Of a DNA stretch of 12,398 bases, positions 1 to 7,635 are shown one piece after another. This DNA comes from Pseudomonadota bacterium (GTDB lineage: Bacteria > Pseudomonadota > Alphaproteobacteria > Rhizobiales > Beijerinckiaceae), in assembly GCA_028876585.1 (NCBI GenBank), contig JAGWRL010000186.1:1-12398 (forward strand), in the 5' to 3' direction. Position numbers and translations under genes: made by a program. The notes beneath the pieces were generated by a model. The model was not told the origin of the DNA. It saw only the letters and a list, made by a program, of their open reading frames with translations, and searched no databases. Numbering within the stretch: position 1 is the first letter of the stretch; each line of letters starts with the position of its first letter.

Positions 1-74
1 GTCACGGCGACATCGATTTGTTAGACGGCGGGCTCTTCGCCGGTCGCGGCTTTCAGCGGCGGTTTCCGGGCGAT

Positions 75-161
75 GCGGTCATGGCGGAATTGGTAGACGC
101 GCTAGCTTGAGGTGCTAGTTCTTTAACCGGAGTGGAGGTTCGAGTCCTCTTGACCGCACCA
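75..161 (+). tRNA. tRNA-Leu (anticodon GAG)
   Basis: This is a complete class II tRNA cloverleaf. The acceptor strands GCGGTCA (75-81) and TGACCGC (151-157) pair fully. The anticodon stem CTAGC/GCTAG (102-106, 114-118) closes the loop TTGAGGT with anticodon GAG at 109-111, which reads CUC/CUU leucine codons. A long variable arm (119-133) is the class II mark of tRNA-Leu. The T arm GGAGG-TTCGAGT-CCTCT (134-150) is canonical. The discriminator is A158 and the CCA end is encoded (159-161). A hairpin terminator follows directly. I see no convincing promoter in the 74 nt upstream. Confidence 0.97.
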
Positions 162-170
162 TCGTTTCGA

Positions 171-196
171 CGGCGACCCCCAGGGGTCGCCGTTTT
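171..196 (+). terminator. Intrinsic terminator of tRNA-Leu
   Basis: A perfect GC-rich stem, CGGCGACCCC (171-180) with GGGGTCGCCG (183-192), is followed at once by TTTT (193-196) on the plus strand, 9 nt after the tRNA CCA end. The two-base apex means the top pair is probably open. The T tract is on the plus side only, so the signal suits the tRNA rather than holC arriving from the other strand. Confidence 0.85.
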
Positions 197-216
197 CGTT
201 TGGCGAGGGTTGGCGC

Positions 217-672
217 TCAGCGCGCCCGCGTCCATTCCCCCTCGTCGCCCTCGCGCCAGTAGCTGACATCAGCGCCCGCGCCGGACAGCGCTTTCCACGC
301 CAGCCGCGCCGCCGCCATCGTCTCCTCGTCGCGGGCGTCGAACAGCACGATCACCTGGGCCGCCGCGTCGGCGACGAACCGCGCCGCCTCGGCCGGGTTC
401 AGCACCACCCGCAGCCGCGCGCCGTTGGGGTTCTCGTCCGTCGCGGTGAGGAAGATCGGCTGCGTCGCCGGGTCGCCGTCGCCGGCGGTGCCGTGCGGCA
501 GAAAACTGTCGTCGCGAAACGTCCACAGCTTCTCGTTCAGCGCGTCGCGCGCGGCCTCGTCGGCGGTTTGCACGACGATTCGCGCAGCCCTCGCCCATTC
601 CGCCTCCAGCAGATCGGGCAGCGCCTGTTCGAGCCGGCGCCGCTCCAGATGCAGGAAGCGGAATTCGGGCAC
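217..672 (-). CDS. holC: DNA polymerase III chi subunit
   Basis: This is the chi accessory subunit of the replicative polymerase clamp loader. In the family, chi pairs with psi and binds the SSB C-terminus, linking the holoenzyme to SSB-coated lagging-strand DNA. The 151-residue length fits alphaproteobacterial chi. Family features visible are the N-terminal FLHLERR block (6-12), LWTFRDDSFLPHG (49-61), NPNG (81-84), and a C-terminal Tyr-Trp before a charged tail. The start is GTG at 672, 2 nt after the stop of the upstream secreted-protein gene, so translation is probably coupled and driven from the pepA promoter. It is the last gene of the minus-strand cluster; no T-tracted terminator is seen for it. 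Family assignment is firm; the exact start is less so. Confidence 0.92.
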   Translation of the reverse strand: MPEFRFLHLERRRLEQALPDLLEAEWARAARIVVQTADEAARDALNEKLWTFRDDSFLPHGTAGDGDPATQPIFLTATDENPNGARLRVVLNPAEAARFVADAAAQVIVLFDARDEETMAAARLAWKALSGAGADVSYWREGDEGEWTRAR

Positions 673-674
673 GG

Positions 675-1205
675 CTAATTCTCGGCGACGATGACGAAGG
701 CGCGGTCGATCTCGGTGAAGATCATGCCGACGCCGACGCCGCCGGGCTCATGCTGCTCGGTCTTGCCGGCGACATAGACGTCGCCGCGCTGGCGCGAGGC
801 GGACAGATATTCCTTCGCCTCGCCCGCCAGCCCGCGCGACGCGTTGCGCGCCTTGCCGCCGTCCCAGCCGAGCGCCGCCTTCATGGCGATCTGTTGCAGG
901 CGCTCGAACCCCTCCGCCGCCTTGCCGCGCATCGGCTCCAGCACATGCGCCTCGAAGCGCTTGAACTGGTCGCCCTGGCAGGTCAACGTGCCGTCGACGT
1001 CGGCATGGGTGTTGATGTCGTAGTTGACCGTGGTGCTATGGACGCGCGACACCACCAGCGCGCGCGAATAATCGAGGCCGATCTCGCCCCCCTCCGCGCG
1101 CATCTTTTGCAGGAAGGCGTCGCAGCCCGGCAGCGCCGCCGCAGGCGTCGCGCAGGCGACGCCCGCCCCCACCATCGCCGCGACGGCCCAAGTAAACCGC
1201 TTCAT
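675..1205 (-). CDS. Small secreted protein of unknown function
   Basis: I do not recognise this 176-residue protein. It begins with a Sec-type signal peptide: MKR, a hydrophobic core rich in Ala and Val (residues 6-19), then an A-x-A site with probable cleavage after Ala24. The mature part is about 152 residues with only two cysteines (Cys28, Cys76), which could form a disulfide in the periplasm. It has no further membrane segment and no lipobox. Features that stand out are a VDGTLTCQGDQF stretch (70-81), an amphipathic helical middle (about 83-140), and a Gly-rich turn before a hydrophobic C-terminus (GGVGVGMIF...FVIVAEN). The ATG at 1205 has GAGG 5 nt upstream. It lies 21 nt after pepA and 2 nt before holC, so it is probably co-transcribed with both. 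Composition and codon use match its neighbours. Its function cannot be inferred. Confidence 0.82.
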   Translation of the reverse strand: MKRFTWAVAAMVGAGVACATPAAALPGCDAFLQKMRAEGGEIGLDYSRALVVSRVHSTTVNYDINTHADVDGTLTCQGDQFKRFEAHVLEPMRGKAAEGFERLQQIAMKAALGWDGGKARNASRGLAGEAKEYLSASRQRGDVYVAGKTEQHEPGGVGVGMIFTEIDRAFVIVAEN

Positions 1206-1226
1206 ATCGACCTCGTCCGGACGCCG

Positions 1227-2723
1227 CTAGCGTTCCTCGTAATGATCCGCGACGAGCCGGTCGAGCAGCCGAACGCCCCAGCCGGAGCCCCAGGACGTAT
1301 TGGTCTCGGTCGCCGGCGAGGCCATCGCGGTGCCGGCGATGTCGAGATGCGCCCAAGGGATGTCGCCCACGAATCGCTTGAGAAAATGCGCCGCGGTTAT
1401 GGAGCCGGCATGGCGGCCGCCGGAGTTTTTCATGTCGGCGAACTTCGAATCGATCAGTTTGTCGTAGGCCGGCCCCATCGGCATCCGCCACACCGTCTCG
1501 CCGGTCGCCTTGCCGGCCTCGAAAAGGCGCGTCGACAATTCGTCGTCGTTGGAGAACAGGCCGGCGTTTTCGACGCCGAGCGCCACCAGGATCGCCCCGG
1601 TCAGCGTCGCCAGATTGACCATCAGCTTCGGCTTGACCGTCTCCTTGGTCCACCACAGCGCGTCGGCCAGCACCAGCCGCCCCTCCGCGTCGGTGTTGAC
1701 GACCTCGATCGTCTGGCCCGACATCGAGGTGAGGATGTCGCCCGGCCGGTAGGATTCGCCGCCGGGCATGTTCTCCACCAGCCCGATCACGCCGACCACA
1801 TTCGCCTTGGCCTTGCGCTTGGCGAGCGCGTGCATCAGGCCGACGACGCAGGCGGCGCCCGCCATGTCGCCCTTCATGTCCTCCATGCTGGCGGCCGGCT
1901 TGATCGAAATGCCGCCGGAATCGAAGCACACGCCCTTGCCGACGATCGCCACCGGCGCCGCCTTCTTCGATTTCGCGCCCTTCCAGCGCATGGCGACGAA
2001 CCGGCTTGGCCGGGTCGAGCCGCGCCCGACCGCCAGCAGCGCGCCCATGCCGAGCTTGGCCATCGCCTTCTCGTCGAGCACTTCGACATCGACGCCGAGC
2101 TTTTCCAGCGCCTCGGCGTGCTCGGCGAAGGTTTCGGGATAAAGCACGTTGGGCGGTTCGTTGACGAGCGTGCGGGCGATCTCGACCCCCTCGGCGACCG
2201 GCTCGCGATGGGCGTGCGCGCCGCGCGCCGCCTCGGGATCGGCGACCAGGATCGTCACCTCGGGGGCGGTCTTGTCGCCCTCGTCATTGTCCGCCTTCCT
2301 GGTCTTGTATTTGTCGAACTTGTAGCTGCGCAGTCGGAAGCCGAGCGCGAAATCGGCAGCGGCCGAGGCGCCCCATTCGCCCTCCGGCGCCTCGAACAGC
2401 ACATGCACCACCTTCGCCTTGGGCAATCGCCCGGCGACGTAGCCGCCGAGTTGGACGAAATCGATTCCCTCGCCCTTGGGTTCGGCGCCGACCACCAGCA
2501 GCCGCTCGACCGACAGGCTGGCCGGCCGCACCAGATCCATCGCGCTCGACCCCTTGCCCTTGAAGGCGAGGGTCTCGGCGGCGTCGCGCAAAAAGCCAGC
2601 CGCGCCCGCGACATGGGCGGCGGTCTTGGCGCCCATCTTGAGGTCGGCGGCGCAAAAGACGACGAGCGCCCCCGCGTCGGGAGCCGAAAACGGGGCGAAG
2701 GCGATCTTGACGGTATCGGACAT
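1227..2723 (-). CDS. pepA: Leucyl aminopeptidase (M17, PepA)
   Basis: This is a cytoplasmic di-metal aminopeptidase of family M17 that removes N-terminal residues, preferring Leu, from peptides; family members are hexamers. The N-terminal macro-like domain covers about residues 1-170 and the catalytic domain 175-498. The active site is intact: Lys263 and Asp268 in [11 protein letters not shown], Lys275 in SIKP, Asp286 in KGDMAG, and Asp345, Glu347 and Arg349 in the signature [14 protein letters not shown]. The ATG at 2723 is chosen because GGGAG lies 4 nt upstream and MSDTVKIAF is where the family begins; an in-frame extension to 2786 adds 21 residues rich in Pro and basic amino acids, unlike the family. 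The resulting 498 residues is the usual length. Some relatives also bind DNA (E. coli PepA in Xer recombination); nothing here tests that. It leads the minus-strand cluster, divergent from lptF. Confidence 0.96.
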   Translation of the reverse strand: MSDTVKIAFAPFSAPDAGALVVFCAADLKMGAKTAAHVAGAAGFLRDAAETLAFKGKGSSAMDLVRPASLSVERLLVVGAEPKGEGIDFVQLGGYVAGRLPKAKVVHVLFEAPEGEWGASAAADFALGFRLRSYKFDKYKTRKADNDEGDKTAPEVTILVADPEAARGAHAHREPVAEGVEIARTLVNEPPNVLYPETFAEHAEALEKLGVDVEVLDEKAMAKLGMGALLAVGRGSTRPSRFVAMRWKGAKSKKAAPVAIVGKGVCFDSGGISIKPAASMEDMKGDMAGAACVVGLMHALAKRKAKANVVGVIGLVENMPGGESYRPGDILTSMSGQTIEVVNTDAEGRLVLADALWWTKETVKPKLMVNLATLTGAILVALGVENAGLFSNDDELSTRLFEAGKATGETVWRMPMGPAYDKLIDSKFADMKNSGGRHAGSITAAHFLKRFVGDIPWAHLDIAGTAMASPATETNTSWGSGWGVRLLDRLVADHYEER

Positions 2724-2897
2724 GGGACTCCCGCACGGGCGCAGTGATTTCCGCGCACTCTTCGGAGGCTTTGGCGGCGCCGTCAACCGAAGTTAAGCCA
2801 AGGGCGTAAACGATTTAACAACAGGTGTGTCCGCCGCGGCCTTGCCAGCGCCACGACGGACGTCTAGCGCAGCCCTTGGAGGCCCCGTCCGGCGACC
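2724..2897. promoter_or_regulatory. Divergent pepA / lptF regulatory region
   Basis: These 174 nt between two divergent starts must hold the promoters of the pepA cluster and of the lpt operon. The AT-rich core lies at 2791-2824 and includes GTTAAG, GTAAA and TTTAAC. On the minus strand, CCTTGGCTTAAC (2803-2792) and GGTTGACGG (2788-2780) occur; both also occur upstream of pal. TTGACG or TTGGCT could be -35 elements for pepA, but no clear -10 follows at normal spacing. The TTAA-like motifs are not spaced as a full CtrA site. Confidence 0.5.
2792..2803 (-). repeat. 12-mer CCTTGGCTTAAC, copy 1 (pepA/lptF region)
   Basis: On the minus strand this 12-mer ends 68 nt before the pepA start codon, and a 9-mer GGTTGACGG follows it after three bases. 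The same 12-mer occurs at 10203-10214 upstream of pal, in the same orientation relative to that gene and at a similar distance (60 nt). It could be a shared promoter or operator element, but this rests on only two copies. Confidence 0.5.
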
Positions 2898-4034
2898 ATG
2901 CTGCGTTTGCAACGATACCTGTTCCGCATGGCCGGCATGGCGTTCCTCGTCAGCCTCGCCACGCTGACGACGATCATCTGGATCACCGGCGCCTTGAAGG
3001 AGATCAGCCTCCTCACCGCCAAGGGGCAGACGATTCTGGTGTTCTTCACCCTGACCAGCCTGGGGCTGCCGTTCCTCGTCGCCGCGATCGCGCCGATCGC
3101 GCTGTTCGGCAGCGTGCTCTATTGTCTCAACCGGCTGAACGGCGACAGCGAATTGATCGTGCTCAGCGCCTCGGGCGTGTCGCCGGGGCTGCTGCTGCAA
3201 CCCTTCATGCTGCTCTCGGCGCTGGTGTTCGCCGGGCTATTGGCGCTGCACACCGTCGTCATCCCCTACAGCTTCAACGCCGTCGATGAATTGTCGAAGC
3301 GCATCCACGCCGATTTCATCGCCAATTTCGCCCGGCCCGGCGCGTTCAACCAGCTCGAAGCCGGCTTCATCTTCCATTATCGCGAGCGCGCGCCCGACGG
3401 CGGCCTGCGCGGCGTGTTCATCCAGGACCGGCGCAATCCGCAGGAAATCTCCACCTTCATCGCCGAGGTGGGCGATCTGGTCGAGAAGAACGACGACGTC
3501 TATCTCGTATTGCGCAAGGGCAGCGCGCAGCGGCCGAGCGGCGCGGGCGATTCCTCGCTCGTCACGTTCCAGGATTACGCCATCGACCTCAGCCAGTTCC
3601 TGCATCGCGGCGCCGATGACGGCAAGCCGCGCCCGCGCAATCGCGACACAATGGCGCTGCTCAATTTCGATTCGCGCGATCCGGCGGAAAAGCCGCTGAC
3701 CAATCAGGCGCGCACCGAGCTTTACGAGCGGCTGACCAGCCCGCTCTACGCGCTGGTCGCCGGGCTGATCGCCTTCGCCGCGCTGGGGCAGGCGCGCACG
3801 ACGCGGCAGAATCGCGGCCTCGCCATCCTCGTCGCCATCCTCATGTTCGCGGCGGTGCGCATCTTCGGCTTCGCCGATGCGCTGATGTTGCGCGGCAAGG
3901 GCGCGGCGCCGCCGCCGGAATGGTCGCTGATCGGCGCCTGGGGCGGCCCGCTGGCGGCGGCCGCGCTCAGCCTCGACGCGATCTTCGCCGGGCCGGTCGC
4001 GCGGGCCGCTGGCAGGCTCAGGGCGCGGCGATGA
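2898..4034 (+). CDS. lptF: LPS export permease LptF
   Basis: This inner-membrane subunit of the LptB2FG ABC transporter extracts LPS from the outer leaflet of the inner membrane and hands it to the periplasmic Lpt bridge. The 378-residue protein has the family plan: three N-terminal membrane helices (about 10-33, 48-76, 95-120), a periplasmic jellyroll-type domain (about 130-270) and three C-terminal helices (about 280-300, 307-330, 343-365). The opening MLRLQRYLFR is typical. ATG 2898 is chosen because it gives this opening; GGAGG at 2878-2882 is 15 nt away, too far to be a good ribosome site, so initiation may be weak. It is first in lptF-lptG-lptD-pdxA-rsmA and overlaps lptG by 4 nt (ATGA). 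The similar paralogue LptG follows; order and opening residues separate the two. Confidence 0.94.
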   Translation: MLRLQRYLFRMAGMAFLVSLATLTTIIWITGALKEISLLTAKGQTILVFFTLTSLGLPFLVAAIAPIALFGSVLYCLNRLNGDSELIVLSASGVSPGLLLQPFMLLSALVFAGLLALHTVVIPYSFNAVDELSKRIHADFIANFARPGAFNQLEAGFIFHYRERAPDGGLRGVFIQDRRNPQEISTFIAEVGDLVEKNDDVYLVLRKGSAQRPSGAGDSSLVTFQDYAIDLSQFLHRGADDGKPRPRNRDTMALLNFDSRDPAEKPLTNQARTELYERLTSPLYALVAGLIAFAALGQARTTRQNRGLAILVAILMFAAVRIFGFADALMLRGKGAAPPPEWSLIGAWGGPLAAAALSLDAIFAGPVARAAGRLRARR

Positions 4035-5110
4035 TTTTCGGCGTGCTCGGCCGCTATTTCGCCCGCCGCTTCGCTGGCGCCGTGCTCGGCGTGTTCGCCG
4101 GCGTGCTGGCGCTGATCTTCACGCTCGATTTCGTCGACACGCTGCGCCGCGCCGGCGAAGCCAAGGGGGCGAGCGGCGGCCTGATCGCCTGGCTGGCGGT
4201 GCTGCACACGCCCATCGTCGCCGAACAGGCGCTGCCGTTCGTCGTGCTGCTCGGCGCGATGACCGCCTTCCTCAACCTGTCGCGCAAGCTGGAGTTGGTG
4301 GTGGCGCGCTCGGCCGGCGTCTCGGTGTGGCAGTTCCTGATCCCCGCGCTGGCGCTGTCGCTGGCGTTCGGCGTCGCCGAAGTGGCGGCGTTCAACCCGC
4401 TGTCGACGACGATGAAACGCCACGCCGCCGCGCTGGAGGCCAAGCTGTTCGGCGCCAACGCGCAAGACGCCGGCGGCTTCTGGCTGCGGCAGAAGACCGT
4501 CGACGGCCAGTCGATTCTGCATGTCGACGCGCGCGACGCCGACACCGACGAGTTCATCGGCGTCGAGGCGTATAATTTCGGCCGCGACGGCGTGTTCGAC
4601 CAGCGCGTCGACGCCAAGCGCGCGTCGCTGCGCGACGGCTATTGGGAGTTCCACGACGCCGAAGTGGTGACGCCCGGCGCCGACGAGACCCACGCGCGCG
4701 TCTATCTGCTGGCGACCTCGCTGACGCGCGAGCAGCTGTCGCAGAGTTTCGTGCCGCCCGACACGGTGTCGTTTTTCGGCCTGAAACCGCTCGCCGACGA
4801 GGTGCGCAGCGCCGGCCTCGACGCCACGCCCTATCTGATGCGCCGCCAGCAATTGCTGGCGCTGCCGCTGTCGCTGGCGGCGATGACGCTGGTCGCCGCT
4901 TGCTTTTCGTTAAGGCTGTTCCGGATGGGCGGCGTGCAGCGGATGGTTTTGGGTGGCGTGAGCGCGGGCTTCGTGCTTTATGTCGGCTCTAAGATCATCG
5001 GTGATCTGGGAAATGCCGGCTTAGTGCCAACCCCGATCGCCGCGTGGTCGCCCGCGCTCGGGGGCTGTCTGTTCGGGGTGTATGTGTTGCTCCACCAGGA
5101 GGACGGCTGA
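4031..5110 (+). CDS. lptG: LPS export permease LptG
   Basis: This is the second membrane subunit of LptB2FG, partner of LptF. The 359-residue protein begins MIFGVLGRYFARRF, typical of LptG. It has three N-terminal helices (about 12-34, 55-85, 95-125), a periplasmic domain (about 130-255) containing the HVDARDAD and YNFGRDG strands, and three C-terminal helices (about 275-355). The ATG at 4031 overlaps the lptF stop (ATGA, 4031-4034); an in-frame upstream start at 3920 lies inside lptF and would add a non-family extension. The LptB ATPase, LptA and LptC are not in this window, as is usual because they sit in a separate cluster in most Proteobacteria. The C-terminus carries the ribosome site for lptD. 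Confidence 0.94.
   Translation: MIFGVLGRYFARRFAGAVLGVFAGVLALIFTLDFVDTLRRAGEAKGASGGLIAWLAVLHTPIVAEQALPFVVLLGAMTAFLNLSRKLELVVARSAGVSVWQFLIPALALSLAFGVAEVAAFNPLSTTMKRHAAALEAKLFGANAQDAGGFWLRQKTVDGQSILHVDARDADTDEFIGVEAYNFGRDGVFDQRVDAKRASLRDGYWEFHDAEVVTPGADETHARVYLLATSLTREQLSQSFVPPDTVSFFGLKPLADEVRSAGLDATPYLMRRQQLLALPLSLAAMTLVAACFSLRLFRMGGVQRMVLGGVSAGFVLYVGSKIIGDLGNAGLVPTPIAAWSPALGGCLFGVYVLLHQEDG
5097..5102 (+). promoter_or_regulatory. Strong ribosome binding site of lptD
   Basis: AGGAGG lies within the last codons of lptG, 7 nt before the ATG at 5110. It fixes the lptD start at 5110, overlapping the lptG stop by one base (TGATG), and argues against the longer in-frame start at 5044. It is the best Shine-Dalgarno sequence in the lpt operon, so LptD may be translated more independently than its neighbours. 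Confidence 0.85.
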
Positions 5111-7635
5111 TGCGTCGCGTCCTCGCTAGATGTAGCCGGTTTACGCAACGAGGCGGTCTCACCGCCGCGCTCGCGCTGGCGTTTGCGCTCGCCTTCGGCG
5201 GCGTCGCCCTGGCGCAAAAAGCCCCGCCCGCCGCCGAGCGCGATCCCGCCAAGCTCTATGTCGACGCCGACAAGCTGGTTTACGACAAGACGCGCGACAT
5301 CGTCACCGCCGACGGCGCCGTGGTGCTCTACTACAAGAACCGCGTGCTTCAGGGCGATCACGTCGTCTATGACCGCAAGGCCAAGCGCGTGCGCGTCACC
5401 GGCCACGCCAAGCTGACCGACGAGCACGGCAACGTCACCTATTCGCCGAAAATCGAGTTGACCGACGATTTCGCCAGCGGCTTCGCCGATACGGTGCAGA
5501 TGATCGGCTCCGACAAGACGCGCTTCACCTCGCCGCGCATCGAGCGCTCGAACGATGCCGTCACCGTGTTGCAGAAGGGCGTCTACACCGCCTGCGAGCC
5601 GTGCAAGACCCATCCCGAATGGCCGCCCCTGTGGCAGGTGCGGGCGGGCGAGATCGTCGAGAACCAGGACACGCACACCATCTATTTCCGCGACGCCTAT
5701 TTCGACGCGTTCGGCGTCCCGGTCGCCTACATCCCCTATTTCTCCACCGCCGACCCGACCGTCACCCGCCAGAGCGGCTTTCTCACGCCCTCCTTCGTCA
5801 GCGAGAGCGCGCTCGGCCTGGGCGTCACCACGCCCTATTTCCTGGCGCTGGCGCCGAATTACGACCTGACGCTGTCGCCCAGCCTCTTCACGATGCAGGG
5901 GCCGTTCCTCGACGCGGAATGGCGCCATCGCACCGAGAACGGCTCCTACAGCGTGCGGCTGAGCGGCATCGACCAGTTGCAGCCGGGCAAATTCTTCCCC
6001 GCGCCCTACGGCGCCGGCAACTTGCAGTTCCGCGGTTCAGCGGAGAGCAAGGGCGAATTCGCGCTCAACGAGAACTGGACCGTCGGCTGGGACCTGACCC
6101 TGCTGAGCGACCGCTTCTATCTCAACGACTACCGGCTGCGCGCGCTCGACACGACGCAATATTTCTTCCAGGATGTCGTCAGCCAGGTCTACCTGCGCGG
6201 CCAGGCGGGGCGCGGCTTCTTCGACCTCACCGGCTATTCGTTCCAGCCGACCACCGCCTTTCTCGACCGGCGCCAGGATCCCAACGCGATCCCGACCTTC
6301 GATTACCACCGCACCTTCGCGCTCGACCCCGACCGCTGGGGCGGCGTCGGCGGCGAGGCGACGGTCGAACTCAACGCCGCCAGCGTCACCCGCGAGGAGG
6401 CGCTTTATCAGTCGGTCGGCGCGCAAAGGTTCGACACCGCCTACAGCCTGTATCAGGTGTGCGGGACGGGGCAGACGACGGCCAGCTACGCCCCCGGCTC
6501 CTGCCTGCTGCGCGGCATCGGCGGCGATTACACCCGCGCCACGGAACAGATGTCCTGGTCGAGGAAGATCGTCGATCCGCTTGGGCAGGTGTGGAAGCCG
6601 TTCTCCTTCGAGCGGCTCAGCGGCGCGACGACGCAACTCACCGACGGATCCTATTCCTATGCCAGCGTCAACGGCGCGGCGCTCATCCCCAACGGGGCGC
6701 AGCCGGCCTTTTTCGCCGGCCAAGGCTCGGGCTCGTCGGCCACCGGCATGGCCGGCGTCGGGCTGGAATATCGCTTCCCCTTCGTCGCCGACACAAGTTT
6801 CGGCCAGCAGACGATCGAGCCGATCGCGCAACTGATCGTGCGCCCGGACGAAGTGCTGCCGGCGCTGCATCCCAACGAGGACGCGCAGAGCCTCGTGTTC
6901 GACGACACGACGCTGTTCAACTGGAGCAAATATTCCGGCTACGACCGCGTCGAGGGCGGCACGCGCGCCAATTACGGCTTCCAATACACCAACAGCCTGC
7001 CGAGCGGCGGCCATGTCAACATCGTCGGCGGCGAATCGGTGCAGGTCGCCGGGCAGAACTCCTACACCCTGCTCGACGCCACCTACACCGGCCTGCAATC
7101 CGGCCTCGACAAGCGCTGGTCGAACTATGTCGCCGGCGAGACGTTGCAGCCGACCTCGGCGCCGCTGACGCTGGGCCTCAAGCAGCAGTTCGACCACGAC
7201 ACACTGTCGCTGACCCGCTTCGACGCGATCCTGGGCGGGCGCTGGGGCGGATTCGAGGGCAGCCTCGATTACGCGAAATACAACGGCCAGCCGCTGATCG
7301 GCTTCCCCTTCCCGCGCGAGGGCGTCATCACCCGCGGCGCCTATAAGTTCGACAACGGCCTCGTCGTCAGCGGCGGCCTGACGCTCGACATGTCGCGCCG
7401 ATTCTATGATCCAAGCTACGGCTCGCGGTTCTACGCGACGCAGTACAACCTCGGCCTCGCCTACACCGCCAACGCCTGCACGACGGTGAAGGTCGCCTAT
7501 AATTCGACGCTGAGCGTGCCGATCAGCACCACGCCCGGCGTGCCGGCCGCGCCGGCGATGCGCGACCAGTCGCTGTTGTTCGAGATCGACCTGCGGACGC
7601 TGGGCGACGTCAAAGCCTCCTCCGGCGTGCGATGA
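5110..7635 (+). CDS. lptD: LPS assembly outer-membrane protein LptD
   Basis: This outer-membrane barrel, with lipoprotein LptE, inserts LPS into the outer leaflet. It is 841 residues long. A signal peptide covers residues 1-36 (hydrophobic core 17-33, cleavage near ALA|QK). The OstA/LptA-like jellyroll domain (about 48-165) has repeated short beta strands such as VDADKLVYDK and VVYDRKAKRVRV. The C-terminal barrel (about 190-841) includes the family stretches VAYIPYFSTADP, SGFLTPSF and SDRFYLNDY. Mature cysteines are 162, 165 (a CEPC motif), 451, 465 and 790. By comparison with E. coli, a jellyroll-to-C-terminus disulfide (162/165 with 790) is likely; Cys451 and Cys465 may pair in a loop. The stop overlaps pdxA by 4 nt (ATGA), leaving no room for surA, which usually follows lptD. 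Confidence 0.95.
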   Translation: MRRVLARCSRFTQRGGLTAALALAFALAFGGVALAQKAPPAAERDPAKLYVDADKLVYDKTRDIVTADGAVVLYYKNRVLQGDHVVYDRKAKRVRVTGHAKLTDEHGNVTYSPKIELTDDFASGFADTVQMIGSDKTRFTSPRIERSNDAVTVLQKGVYTACEPCKTHPEWPPLWQVRAGEIVENQDTHTIYFRDAYFDAFGVPVAYIPYFSTADPTVTRQSGFLTPSFVSESALGLGVTTPYFLALAPNYDLTLSPSLFTMQGPFLDAEWRHRTENGSYSVRLSGIDQLQPGKFFPAPYGAGNLQFRGSAESKGEFALNENWTVGWDLTLLSDRFYLNDYRLRALDTTQYFFQDVVSQVYLRGQAGRGFFDLTGYSFQPTTAFLDRRQDPNAIPTFDYHRTFALDPDRWGGVGGEATVELNAASVTREEALYQSVGAQRFDTAYSLYQVCGTGQTTASYAPGSCLLRGIGGDYTRATEQMSWSRKIVDPLGQVWKPFSFERLSGATTQLTDGSYSYASVNGAALIPNGAQPAFFAGQGSGSSATGMAGVGLEYRFPFVADTSFGQQTIEPIAQLIVRPDEVLPALHPNEDAQSLVFDDTTLFNWSKYSGYDRVEGGTRANYGFQYTNSLPSGGHVNIVGGESVQVAGQNSYTLLDATYTGLQSGLDKRWSNYVAGETLQPTSAPLTLGLKQQFDHDTLSLTRFDAILGGRWGGFEGSLDYAKYNGQPLIGFPFPREGVITRGAYKFDNGLVVSGGLTLDMSRRFYDPSYGSRFYATQYNLGLAYTANACTTVKVAYNSTLSVPISTTPGVPAAPAMRDQSLLFEIDLRTLGDVKASSGVR

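Noticed and set aside
3..110. A plus-strand open frame entering from the left edge and running into the tRNA, and a minus-strand frame ending near position 19.
   Set aside because: Both would overlap the tRNA gene or be very short. Too little sequence is present to tell whether any gene ends in the first 74 nt.
171..192. The tRNA terminator hairpin acting also for holC on the minus strand.
   Set aside because: The stem is symmetric, but on the minus strand the bases after it are TCGAAA, not a T tract, so only the plus-strand call is supported.
750..2747. A 665-codon open frame on the plus strand, antisense to pepA and the secreted-protein gene.
   Set aside because: The translation is rich in Arg, His, Gly and Asp with no family motif, as expected for the antisense frame of high-GC genes. 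pepA on the other strand has an intact active site.
2792..2820. CtrA cell-cycle regulator sites among the TTAA-type words upstream of lptF and pal.
   Set aside because: No TTAA-N7-TTAA arrangement is found by reading; spacings differ, so at most half-sites are present.
5601..7346. A 581-codon open frame overlapping lptD in another frame.
   Set aside because: It is Arg/Pro-rich, has no domain or ribosome site, and lies wholly within lptD, whose signal peptide, jellyroll and barrel are clear.
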